NCBI GenBank assembly: GCA_019510185.1
Contig: JAEKKV010000010.1
Coordinates: forward strand, 1-64,000
DNA length: 64,000 bases
From: Verrucomicrobiota bacterium
Lineage (GTDB): Bacteria > Verrucomicrobiota > Verrucomicrobiia > Opitutales > Opitutaceae
Reading direction: 5' to 3'
The translations under genes were made by a program, and so were the position numbers. The notes below the pieces were generated by a model. The model ran no database searches, had not been told where the DNA came from, and saw nothing but the letters and a program-made list of their open reading frames with translations. Shown in pieces: positions 26,988 through 39,748 of this stretch. The number at the start of each line of letters is the position of its first letter. The stretch's first letter is position 1.

Positions 26988-27006
26988 TAAAAGGAAAGCG
27001 CGTTGC

Positions 27007-27237
27007 TTAAGCCTTCTCGACGAGGCCGGCCTTGATGGCCTTGACCGAGACGAGGACGCGCTTCGTGCCGCCGTTGGCGGTCTTGATGCGGATCCGCTGC
27101 AGGTTCGGGCGGAACTTGCGCTTGGTGATCGTCGTGATGTGCGTGCCGATGCCGCCGCTCTTCTTCGACTGACCTTTGCGGTGGATGATGGAGCCCTTGA
27201 CGGGGCGTTTGCCGGTGATTGCGCAGATTCTGGCCAT
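27007..27237 (-). CDS. rpmB: 50S ribosomal protein L28
   Basis: A 76-residue basic ribosomal protein. MARICAITGKRPVKGSIIHR is the classic L28 start, and FRPNLQRIRI is conserved in the middle. No zinc-binding cysteine pairs are present. It lies 71 bases downstream of the methyltransferase gene on the same strand and is followed by its own terminator. Confidence 0.96.
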   Translation of the reverse strand: MARICAITGKRPVKGSIIHRKGQSKKSGGIGTHITTITKRKFRPNLQRIRIKTANGGTKRVLVSVKAIKAGLVEKA

Positions 27238-27308
27238 GGGTGGAAGTTGGTTAAAGGGTCAGAGATAAAAGTCGGGGTTCTCGTGAGGCAAGGGCAAATT
27301 TCGACCTT

Positions 27309-28286
27309 TTACCGCCGGGCATGCAGCACTTGAAATTTCTGCCCGAGATGGGAGGGATGCAGCAATTGCATCAGGCTAAGTTTACGCTGGCTCAGCCGGT
27401 TGGCCTCCGCCGCCATCGTCCGGGAGAGGAACTCGCCGGCGTGATGAATGAAGAATGATTCCTGCGACTCGACCACCGGTTTCAGGAATCCGCCTTGGGT
27501 CAGCGCGTCCACCAGCCAGTCCCAGCACACATGGCCGGTGAGGTCTTGTTCACCCGGTTGGGCGAGCAGGTCGTTGGACTGGGTGTGCTTGAAATACGCC
27601 CGCGCCGTGCCGAGGGGAGTTTCGGCGGCCAGCTGGGCGAAGGATTTTCCATAATCGAAGGCGACAAACAGCCCGGTCCAAGGTTGTGCGGCGAGGGTGG
27701 CCGCCAAGTCCGCCGCCGCGCGCGGCGCGTCGAAGACGTAACCCTCGGGGGCTTCGGACGGCAGCCAAGGCTCCGTCGCCGGCGCGAGTTCCACCTCGCG
27801 CAAGGCATCCCCGTGCAGCTCCACGCCGAGTTCGCGCCAGCCCCCCTCACGGCCCACGAAGCGGCGCAGCGGCTGGGCATCGAAGAGTTCATTGGAGAAC
27901 ACGACGCACGGCCCGGTGATCGCGACTGGCTCGCCCACCCGGACGGTTCTCGCGGCGCCGAAAGGATGGGTGACGCCCGTCAGGATGCCGCCGCCGGGTT
28001 CCGCTCCGATTTCGACAAACGTGTAATCCGCCGGCTTTGCCCCGTCTAACAAGGTTGTGCAAGCGGCGGCGACCATTTCGCCGAAAACCGTCCCCGAGGT
28101 GCTGGCGGTATAAAAATCCGTCCCCGCCCCGTAGCCCACGCGGGCGGCGTCGCGGCGATAGTAGCCCAGCTTGGGGTGATACAGCGCGAGGTCCATGAAC
28201 TGCGCGAAACTCAGGCGTGCGCCCGCGCCGGCCCGCGCGAGGAAGGCGGTGGCGAAGGCGGGTGAAAGTATGGCTGACGATCCCAT
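27309..28286 (-). CDS. SAM-dependent methyltransferase, MidA/NDUFAF7 family
   Basis: A 325-residue protein of the DUF185/MidA family. The family start LSFAQFMDLALYHPKLGYY is clear, followed by DFYTASTSGTVFGEMVA, the SAM-binding segment TFVEIGAEPGGGIL and FSNELFDAQPLRRF. The eukaryotic relative methylates an arginine of a complex I subunit; the bacterial substrate is not known. It is divergent from the protease gene, whose plausible start at 28321 leaves a 34-base gap. Confidence 0.88.
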   Translation of the reverse strand: MGSSAILSPAFATAFLARAGAGARLSFAQFMDLALYHPKLGYYRRDAARVGYGAGTDFYTASTSGTVFGEMVAAACTTLLDGAKPADYTFVEIGAEPGGGILTGVTHPFGAARTVRVGEPVAITGPCVVFSNELFDAQPLRRFVGREGGWRELGVELHGDALREVELAPATEPWLPSEAPEGYVFDAPRAAADLAATLAAQPWTGLFVAFDYGKSFAQLAAETPLGTARAYFKHTQSNDLLAQPGEQDLTGHVCWDWLVDALTQGGFLKPVVESQESFFIHHAGEFLSRTMAAEANRLSQRKLSLMQLLHPSHLGQKFQVLHARR

Positions 28287-28320
28287 TTACAAAAGGGATG
28301 AGTTGGCCACAGTGCCGGGG

Positions 28321-29616
28321 ATGCTCAAACGCATTCTCGCGATTGCCGCCGGTGTTTTTCTGGGCACGGTCCTGTCCCTCGGGGCGGCCCGGATGGCGGC
28401 GGCCTGGGGGTTCTGGCCGAATCGCGACTTGGAAAAATCCTCGGGATACGTCCGCGAGGTGCTCAAGCTCGTCAACGAAAACTATGTCGAGGCGGGCGAA
28501 GCGTCCCTGCCCAAGCTGACCCAGGCGGCCCTGCGTGGGATCGTCGGATCGCTCGATCCGCATTCCGAATACATGGACGCCCGCGAGTACAAGGCGCTCA
28601 CGGAGGAGATCAGCAGCGAATTTGGCGGCATCGGTGTGCAGGTGGAGTTGCGTAACGGAAGCATCGTGGTGATCGCGCCCATCGCCGGCACGCCCGGCGC
28701 GCGCGCGGGTGTCCTGCGGGGCGACCAGATCGTCCGCATCGAGGGCGCGAAGATCGAAAAACCGTCCATCGACGACGTGGTCGGCCGCTTGCGCGGCAAG
28801 CCCGGCACCAAGGTCACGCTGAGCTTTTTCCGTCCGTCCACCAAGAAGGAGTTCACCGTCACGCTCGTGCGCGAGAAGATCAAGGTTGAGAGCGTCCGCG
28901 CCGTCCACCTCCTGCCGGGCGGCATCGGCTATGTGCAGCTTACCCAGTTTTCCGAGCACACCGGCGAGGAGTTCATCAACGCGCTCAACAAGCTCAACGA
29001 CCAGGGCATGAACGCGCTCATCATCGACCTGCGCGACAACCCCGGCGGTCTGCTCGACGCGGCGGTCGAGGTGGCCGAGCCGTTTTTCAAAAAAGGCGAG
29101 CTCATCGTCTACACGCAGGGGCGCCGCCGCGAGGATCGCGACGAGTACCGGGCCAGCGCGCCCGAGCCGCCGCTGGACATTCCGGTGGCCGTGCTGATCA
29201 ACGCGGGTACGGCCAGCGCGGCCGAGATCGTTTCCGGCGCGCTGAAGGACACGCATCGCGCCGTCATCGTGGGCGAGCGCTCCTTCGGCAAAGGCTCCGT
29301 CCAGACGATCATCGACCTGCGCAACGGCGAGGGCATGCGATTGACCACCGCGCGTTATTACACGCCGAGTGGGATTACCCTGCACGAGCACGGTGTCGTG
29401 CCGGATGTGGAGGTCGTGATGAGCCAGGCGGACGACCAGAATGTACGCCTGCAGCATTCCCGCGACGACGTGAGCGATCCGGCCGACTTCAAGGAGCGGT
29501 TCGACATCGACGCCGCGCCCGACCGTCAGTTAGCCGCTGCCGAGGCCGTGCTGCGCGCGGCGTTGCTGCTGGGGGCCAACCCTCCGGCGGCCCCGGCCTC
29601 CCCGGCGAAACCCTGA
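28321..29616 (+). CDS. C-terminal processing protease, S41 family with PDZ domain
   Basis: A 431-residue periplasmic serine protease of the CtpA/Prc type. It has an N-terminal signal or anchor (MLKRILAIAAGVFLGTVLSL), a PDZ domain (about residues 90-170, FGGIGVQVELRNG), then the S41 domain with catalytic Ser in GTASAAEIVSG and Lys in SFGKGSVQT. The ATG at 28321 puts the hydrophobic leader at the N-terminus. An ATG at 28270 would add 17 polar residues and overlap the divergent gene. It is 3 bases upstream of tsaD. Confidence 0.92.
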   Translation: MLKRILAIAAGVFLGTVLSLGAARMAAAWGFWPNRDLEKSSGYVREVLKLVNENYVEAGEASLPKLTQAALRGIVGSLDPHSEYMDAREYKALTEEISSEFGGIGVQVELRNGSIVVIAPIAGTPGARAGVLRGDQIVRIEGAKIEKPSIDDVVGRLRGKPGTKVTLSFFRPSTKKEFTVTLVREKIKVESVRAVHLLPGGIGYVQLTQFSEHTGEEFINALNKLNDQGMNALIIDLRDNPGGLLDAAVEVAEPFFKKGELIVYTQGRRREDRDEYRASAPEPPLDIPVAVLINAGTASAAEIVSGALKDTHRAVIVGERSFGKGSVQTIIDLRNGEGMRLTTARYYTPSGITLHEHGVVPDVEVVMSQADDQNVRLQHSRDDVSDPADFKERFDIDAAPDRQLAAAEAVLRAALLLGANPPAAPASPAKP

Positions 29617-29619
29617 GGC

Positions 29620-30639
29620 ATGATTCTCGCCCTGGAAAGTTCCTGCGACGAAACCGCCGTCGCCCTCTTTGATCCCGCGCGCGGTCTCGCGGGCGAGTGG
29701 GTGCACAGCCAGATCGCGCTGCATGGCCGCTATGGCGGCGTCGTGCCCGATCTGGCCACCCGTGAGCATCTGCGGAATTTTGCGCCCTTGTTTGAACTGG
29801 CTCGCGCCGAGGTGGGTTTTTCCGGCGTCTCGCAAGTGGCGGTGACCCACGGCCCGGGGCTAGCCGGCTGCCTGGCCGTCGGCGTGGCGGCGGCCAAGGC
29901 GCTGGCGCTGGCGTGGCGCGTGCCGCTGGTGGGCGTCAATCATCTGCGCGGCCATGTGTTCTCGCCCTTCATCGGGGTGCATGCGGAGGCACCGGCGGAG
30001 TTTTCCACGCGGCTCGACGGGCTGCTGCCGCATCTCGGCCTTGTCGTCTCGGGCGGCAACACTTTGCTCTTCACCCTCGACCGCGAGCGCCGGCTCAATG
30101 TGATTTCGTCCACAAAAGACGACGCGGCCGGCGAGGCGCTCGACAAGGGCGCGAAGCTTCTGGCGCTCGGGTATCCCGGCGGACCGCTCATCGAGCAGCG
30201 GGCACTCTCCGGCCGGGCCGATGCGTTCGATTTTCCACGGGGGATTGGTCCGCGCAGTGATCTCGATTTCAGTTTTTCCGGACTGAAGACCAGCCTGCGC
30301 TATCAACTCGAGAAAATGTCGCCGGCCGCGATCACGGAGCGTTTGCCCGATCTCTGCGCCAGCTACCAGCAGGCGGTGATCGACGCGCTGGTGCGCAAGA
30401 CGACGCTGGCCTTGCGGCGGGACGGCTTTCGCAGCCTCGGGCTTTCCGGCGGAGTGGCCAACAATCGCGTCTTGCGCGCGGCGCTCGGCGGGCTGGCGCA
30501 GGAGCAGGGCATTCCTTTGCTGGCGGCGCAACCGAAGCATACGGGCGACAACGCCGGCATGATCGCCTTCGCGGCCTGGGTAGATCCGTCGGTGCGGGAG
30601 GCGGACTTGGCCGGACTGGAGATCGCCCCGAGCCTGACG

Positions 30640-30645
<6 letters not shown>
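29620..30645 (+). CDS. tsaD: tRNA N6-threonylcarbamoyladenosine transferase TsaD
   Basis: A 341-residue universal tRNA-modifying enzyme that transfers threonylcarbamoyl to A37 with TsaB and TsaE. The ATP-binding start ILALESSCDETAVA is present, the metal-binding histidines are in NHLRGHVF, and VVSGGNTLL plus the C-terminal SGGVANNRVLR and HTGDNAGMIA complete the signature. Its end overlaps the end of the convergent hybrid kinase gene by 6 bp. Confidence 0.96.
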
Positions 30646-34658
<4,013 letters not shown>

Positions 34659-34662
<4 letters not shown>

Positions 34663-35933
34663 GGTTTTACGGGCTGTGCCCAGGCTCCGCCCCAGCGGTC
34701 TTGCAGATTCTTGAGCAGGGCATCCCATTCCGCCTCGCTGCGGAAGGACGGATAAGGGAGCGGACGGATGGGATTCGTCGAGCTCCAGACGATGTCAAAC
34801 TGGCTGTCGGGACGAATTCTCCCGATGCGCACGGTCTTCCAGGTGTGCTGGGTGGCGGCGTCGATGGTGACGATTCCCTCGGGGGCGGCCAGGCTCAGAC
34901 CGCCCAGGGATTGGCGCACCGCCGTCACTTGAGTCGTACCGGCGATGCCCACCGCTTGCGCCCAGAGGTGGACGCCAAAGTAGGCGGCCTCCATGGGATC
35001 GTTGGTCACACGATCCCGGCCGAAACGTGCGCGGAAGGCGGCGACGAAACGGTTGTTTTCCGCGCTGTCCACACTTTGGAAGTAATTCCAGACCGCATAG
35101 TCGCCCGCCATCATCAGCTCGGGGGGGAACTGGCGCAGTTCATTCTCCGCGATGCTGAAGGAAACGGTGGGAATCGCCTTCGGGGTAATCCCCGCCTCGC
35201 GCAGCGCCTTGAAGAAAGCCGCGTTGCTGTCGCCATTGATGGTGTTGAGGACGACGTCGGGGTGGGCTTGCACGATTTCCCCCGCGACTTTCTCGGCGGA
35301 CAGGCTGCCGAGACTCAGGTATTCCTCGCCGACAATCTCCCCGCCCAACGCAACGACCTGCGCCCGGATGATGGCGTTGGCGACGCGCGGAAAAACGTAG
35401 TCCGACCCGACCAGAAAGAATCGCCTGCCCAGATGATCGAAGCTCCATTTCACGGCCGGAGTGATCTGCTGGTTGGGGGCCGCCCCCGTGTAGACAATAT
35501 TGGGGGAGTGCTCGAGTCCCTCGTATTGCACGGGGTAGAACAGCAGGTGATCGTGTTTTTCAAACACCGGTCTGACGGTTTTCCGGCTGGCCGATGTCCA
35601 GCAGCCGAAAACGACCGCGACCCGTTCCTGGGTGATCAGGCGCTCGGCCTCGCGGGCGAATACCGGCCAGTTGGAGCAGCCATCGGCCACCACGGGTTCG
35701 AGCTGCTGGCCGAGCACACCGCCGGCGGCGTTGATTTCCTCGATTGCCAGCAAGGTCGCGTCGCGAACGGAGGTCTCGCTGATGGCCATCGTGCCCGTGA
35801 GGGAATGCAGAATTCCCACCTTGATGGGCGCCGGTTTGGTCAGGCTCCACACGCCGCGGGCGATCCCCGTCATCAGGGCAAGGAGAAGCGCTGCGTAAAT
35901 GAGAAACTTTCTCGCGCCGGTTGACGTGTTCAC
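34659..35933 (-). CDS. UrtA-like periplasmic substrate-binding protein
   Basis: A 424-residue type I periplasmic binding protein of the urea/short-chain amide branch. An N-terminal hydrophobic leader (residues 9-27) is followed by IKVGILHSLTGTMAISE and VVFGCWTSASRKTVRPVFE, and FYPVQYEGLEHSPNIVYTGA is characteristic of UrtA/AmiC relatives. No permease or ATPase gene is nearby. It overlaps the hybrid kinase by 4 bp, so it may sense rather than transport the ligand. The leader lacks a clear cleavage site, so it could be a membrane-tethered sensor. Confidence 0.87.
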
Positions 35934-36059
35934 GGGGTAGGGGCAGCCAAGAAACGGGACGACAAGGCTATGGCGGCAATTCCGCCCCAGCGCAAAGCAT
36001 ATCCACCCGATCTTCGGAATGGGAATCGGCCGGAGGCCGGAACACCGGCTGCACCTGAC

Positions 36060-37160
36060 TTACAACACCACGAGGTTGTCGCGATGGACGACCTCGAGAC
36101 GCTTGCGGCCGGGGAAGAGCGGCTTCAGCTCCTCGCTCGATTTGCCGGCGGCGGCCCTGACTTCGGCATCGGTGAAAGCGGATACGCCCCGGGCGAGAAT
36201 CCGGCCTTCGGGCGAAAGGATGTTGACGATGTCGCCGGCGGCGAAACCGCCGGAAACGCCGGTCACGCCGATGGCGAGAAGGCTGCGGCCTTGCTCGCGG
36301 AGGACGGGGACGGCGCGATCGTTGATCAGGATGTTGCCGGAGGGACGTTGAAAATAGGCCAGCCAGCGTTTCTTCGATTCCATGGGCAGGCCGCTGGGCA
36401 CGAAGAACGTGCCCGGGCTGCGTCCGCTGAAGAGCCGCGCGAGGATCTCCGGCTCGGCTCCGCTGGCGATGAACACGCCGCAGCCGGCCTTGGTGGCGAG
36501 CTTGGCCGCGCTGATCTTGGAAATCATGCCGCCGGTGGCGGTTTCGCTGGTGGTGCCTCCGGCCATGGCCTCGATCTCGGGCGTGATTTTTTCCACGACG
36601 GGCACGATTTGCCCGGTGCCCTTCATGTCGATGAGGCCGGGGGCGGTGGAAAGGATGACGAGATGCTGGGCGTCAACCAGGCTGGCGACCATGGCGGAGA
36701 GCGTGTCGTTGTCGCCGAACTTGATCTCGGCGGCGCTCACCGTGTCGTTTTCGTTGATCACGGGGATGGTCCCGTAATCGATGAGTTTCTCCAGGGTGTC
36801 CTTCACGCCGAGATAGCGCCCGCGGGCGCGCAGGTCTTCGTGGGTGAGGAGCACCTGCGCCACCGTGAGACCGTGCGGGTCGAAAGCGCGCTGCCAGGTC
36901 TGCATGAGCAGCGACTGGCCGATGGCGGCGCAGGCCTGCTTGCGGGAAAGCTCGGAAGGCTTTTTCTTGAGGCCGAGACGCCCCATGCCGAGGCCGACGG
37001 CGCCGGAGGAGACGACGATCACCTCGGTGCCGGCGCGGCGCAGGGCCTCGATCTCCGCGGCGATGGCGGCGATGCGCGCGGTATCGAGCTGTCCGATACC
37101 CGAGGTGAGCACGCCGGTGCCGAGCTTGATGACGACGCGCCTGGGGGCGGGATTTTTCAC
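36060..37160 (-). CDS. proB: Glutamate 5-kinase
   Basis: A 366-residue kinase for the first step of proline synthesis. It has the amino-acid kinase domain (RRVVIKLGTGVLTSG, VVSSGAVGLGMG, VPVINENDTVS, GTGGM-type segment ETATGGMISKI) and a C-terminal PUA domain (last 85 residues, GVTGVSGGFAAGDIVNI). The start is GTG at 37160, chosen because homology begins there and no ATG precedes it in frame near enough. It follows frr with a 16-base gap. proA is not in the window. Confidence 0.93.
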   Translation of the reverse strand: MKNPAPRRVVIKLGTGVLTSGIGQLDTARIAAIAAEIEALRRAGTEVIVVSSGAVGLGMGRLGLKKKPSELSRKQACAAIGQSLLMQTWQRAFDPHGLTVAQVLLTHEDLRARGRYLGVKDTLEKLIDYGTIPVINENDTVSAAEIKFGDNDTLSAMVASLVDAQHLVILSTAPGLIDMKGTGQIVPVVEKITPEIEAMAGGTTSETATGGMISKISAAKLATKAGCGVFIASGAEPEILARLFSGRSPGTFFVPSGLPMESKKRWLAYFQRPSGNILINDRAVPVLREQGRSLLAIGVTGVSGGFAAGDIVNILSPEGRILARGVSAFTDAEVRAAAGKSSEELKPLFPGRKRLEVVHRDNLVVL

Positions 37161-37176
37161 GGGCGGCGGGCCGGGT

Positions 37177-37722
37177 TCAAACCGTGAGCAGGTCCTTTTC
37201 CTTCGCGGCGAGGTGCTTGTTGATGTCCTCGATGGACTTGTCGGTGAGGGTCTGGATGTCCTTCTCGGTGCGCTTGGCCTCGTCCTCGGGCAGCTTCGCC
37301 TTTTTGACGGACTCGAGGGCGTCGCGGCGGACGTTGCGCACATGGACGCGGCCTTCCTCGGCCAGGCGGTTGGCCACCTTGACGAATTCCTGGCGGCGTT
37401 CGCGGCTCATGTCGGCGAGGGGGATGCGCACGAGGGAGGAATCGACGGAGGGGTTGAAGCCGAGATTGGCGATCTGGATGGCCTTGGCGATGGCCTGGGT
37501 GAGTCCCTTGTCCCAAGGCTGGATGACGATCTGGCGGGCATCGGGCGTGGAGATGGCGGCGCAGTCCTTGATGCGCATCATCGAGCCGTAGGCCTCGACC
37601 ATGATGCTTTCGACCATGGAGGGGTTGGCTTTGCCGGTATGGATGTTGGAAAACTCGTGCAGCGTGTGATCGACGGCCTTCTTCATCTTGGCCTGCGTCT
37701 CGGTGATAATGGATTGGGACAT
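37177..37722 (-). CDS. frr: Ribosome recycling factor
   Basis: A 181-residue factor that splits post-termination ribosomes with EF-G. Conserved segments are KAVDHTLHEFSNIHTGKANPSM, IVIQPWDKG, IPLADMSRERRQEFVK and RNVRRDALESVKK. It lies between pyrH and proB on the same strand, the usual pyrH-frr order. Confidence 0.96.
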   Translation of the reverse strand: MSQSIITETQAKMKKAVDHTLHEFSNIHTGKANPSMVESIMVEAYGSMMRIKDCAAISTPDARQIVIQPWDKGLTQAIAKAIQIANLGFNPSVDSSLVRIPLADMSRERRQEFVKVANRLAEEGRVHVRNVRRDALESVKKAKLPEDEAKRTEKDIQTLTDKSIEDINKHLAAKEKDLLTV

Positions 37723-37782
37723 GGTAAAATCGTGAATCGGAAGGGGGAGGCGTTGACCGCAGGGGCGCGGCTGAGGCGCAGG

Positions 37783-38520
37783 TCAGCTGCGGACGAGCGT
37801 GCCGATTTTTTCGCCGAGCACGGCCTTCTGGATGGCGTGGGGATCGTTGAGATCGAACACGAGGATCGGCACGTTGTTGTCGAGGCAGAGGGAGAAGGCG
37901 GTCGAGTCCATCACGTTGAGGCGCTGGCGGAGGGCGTCGATGAAGGTGATCTCGTCGTATTTGACGGCGTCGGCGTGCTTCTTGGGGTCCTTGTCGTAGA
38001 TGCCGTCGACCTTGGTCGCCTTCATGATGATGTCCGCGTGCATTTCGGAGGCGCGGAGGGCGGCGGTGGTGTCGGTCGAGAAATAGGGATTGCCAGTGCC
38101 GGCGGCGAAGATGACGACGCGGCCCTTTTCCAAATGGCGGATGGCGCGGCGCAGGATGAAGGGCTCCGCCACCTGGTTCATGGGGATGGCGCTTTGCACG
38201 CGGGTGCTGACGCCCATCTTTTCGAGGCAATCCATGAGGGCGAGGGAGTTGATGACGGTGGCGAGCATGCCCATGTAGTCGCCGGTGGTGCGGTCGACCC
38301 CGCGTTTCTCGCCTTGCAGGCCGCGGAAGATGTTGCCGCCGCCGATCACAACGCAGACCTGCACGTTCATGGCGTGGATCTCCTTAACCTGGGAGCAGAC
38401 CCGCTCGAGGACGCCGGCGTCGATCGGATTGTTGGATTTGCCGCTCAGAACTTCGCCGCTCAGCTTGAGGACGATGCGCTTGTACCGGGTTGCCGGCGAG
38501 GCTGATAAAGAGTCACTCAT
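37783..38520 (-). CDS. pyrH: UMP kinase
   Basis: A 245-residue uridylate kinase of the amino-acid kinase fold, producing UDP. Visible motifs: [42 protein letters not shown] and [13 protein letters not shown]. The ATG at 38520 gives [20 protein letters not shown]. An upstream ATG at 38556 would add 12 residues. First gene of a pyrH-frr-proB run. Confidence 0.96.
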   Translation of the reverse strand: MSDSLSASPATRYKRIVLKLSGEVLSGKSNNPIDAGVLERVCSQVKEIHAMNVQVCVVIGGGNIFRGLQGEKRGVDRTTGDYMGMLATVINSLALMDCLEKMGVSTRVQSAIPMNQVAEPFILRRAIRHLEKGRVVIFAAGTGNPYFSTDTTAALRASEMHADIIMKATKVDGIYDKDPKKHADAVKYDEITFIDALRQRLNVMDSTAFSLCLDNNVPILVFDLNDPHAIQKAVLGEKIGTLVRS

Positions 38521-38896
38521 GCCACCGAGAAAACGGTTCCGTAAAGGTGGCGTCAATGCACGAGATTTTTTGTCGCTGGGGTTTCCCCCGGGGAAGAGGA
38601 TCGGGATTAAAATGAGGGTGCCGGGCGGACCGAAAGCATGAATACGGACGGATTTCGGCAGGGTAGGGTTGACTGCGGATGAAATGCTGGGAGTGGCTAC
38701 GGATTACTCCCGAGGCTCAGTTGTTCTATAGTTGCGTCAATGGCCTTGGATCGTTCAGCCCAAGCCTTCGAAGCCAGCCAACAGGGCCGACTGCGGAGAT
38801 AGAAAGCAAGCCGTTGCCATGCCGCCCGCTCTCGAGGCGCCGTTGGTGGCTCCTGTTTGGGCGCATTTCCGGCCTTGGATATATTTACTTTCAAAA
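38521..38896. other. Intergenic region between pyrH and the NarL-type regulator
   Basis: A 376-base gap between divergently transcribed genes, expected to hold both promoters. No tRNA-like fold, riboswitch or terminator was seen. A minus-strand ORF (38697-38894) has no recognisable features and is not annotated. The last bases before 38897 are AT-rich (TATATTTACTTTC) without a clear ribosome-binding site. Confidence 0.5.
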
Positions 38897-39604
38897 ATGA
38901 AAACCACTTCAGATTCCAGTCCCCCCGTCGGCCGGGGGACTGACGCCTCGGCTAAACGCCGTATTTTTCTTGTCGATGATCATCCGGTCACCCGGCAGGG
39001 CGTGGCGGTTTTAATCAATCAGACGCCTGATTTGATGATTTGCGGCGAAGCCGACAGTGCGCCGGCGGCGATTCAGCTGATTCCGAAGGCTGCCCCCGAC
39101 CTAGCCATCATCGACATCACGCTGAAGACGACGAGCGGCATCGAGCTCCTTAAAAATATCAAGGCCATCCTGCCCGACCTGCTGGTGCTCATCATGTCGA
39201 TGCATGACGAGAGTCTCTACGCGGAACGCGCCCTGCGGGCCGGCGCGAAGGGTTATGTGATGAAGCAGGCGGCCAGTGAAAACATCCTCGTCGCCATCCG
39301 TCGCATTCTTTCCGGCGAACTTTATCTGAGCGACCGGATGAAGGAGAAAATGCTGCATCGCCTGGTCAAGAGCCGGAAGGACGAGGTGGTGTTCTCCATC
39401 GACACGCTGAGCGATCGCGAGATGGAGGTGTTTCAGCTCATTGGAAACGGGTTCAGCACGCGGCAGATCGCCACCAAGCTCACGCTGAGCGTCAAGACCA
39501 TCGATTCGTATCGGGAGCACCTGAAGTTGAAGCTGCATCTCGAAAAAGGATCCGACCTCGTGCGTCATGCGATCCAGTGGGTGCGCAGCGAGAGCATCGT
39601 GTAA
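38897..39604 (+). CDS. NarL/FixJ-type response regulator
   Basis: A 235-residue regulator with an N-terminal receiver domain (DDHP at residues 27-30, phospho-Asp D73, Lys in GYVMKQAA) and a C-terminal LuxR-type helix-turn-helix (LSDREMEVFQLIGNGFSTRQIA, LSVKTIDSYREHLK). It probably activates transcription after phosphorylation. No kinase is adjacent; the hybrid kinase at 30640 is four genes away. The start at 38897 is preferred because upstream sequence lacks family similarity. Confidence 0.92.
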   Translation: MKTTSDSSPPVGRGTDASAKRRIFLVDDHPVTRQGVAVLINQTPDLMICGEADSAPAAIQLIPKAAPDLAIIDITLKTTSGIELLKNIKAILPDLLVLIMSMHDESLYAERALRAGAKGYVMKQAASENILVAIRRILSGELYLSDRMKEKMLHRLVKSRKDEVVFSIDTLSDREMEVFQLIGNGFSTRQIATKLTLSVKTIDSYREHLKLKLHLEKGSDLVRHAIQWVRSESIV

Positions 39605-39748
39605 GGACGGCTCCGTGTGCGCCGGAGGGCTCCCGGTTAAAGGTGGATAAAACCCCACGGGGGTGTCGGGTCTCCGCTCGGTTCTCGCCGGCCGGATTTC
39701 AGGCTAGGCTGGAGCGATGAATTTGCCGAATCGGGAAAGGGCGCGGGC

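Noticed and set aside
38697..38894. A 65-residue minus-strand ORF upstream of the NarL-type regulator
   Set aside because: No ribosome-binding site, no hydrophobic or domain signal, and it fills the likely promoter region.
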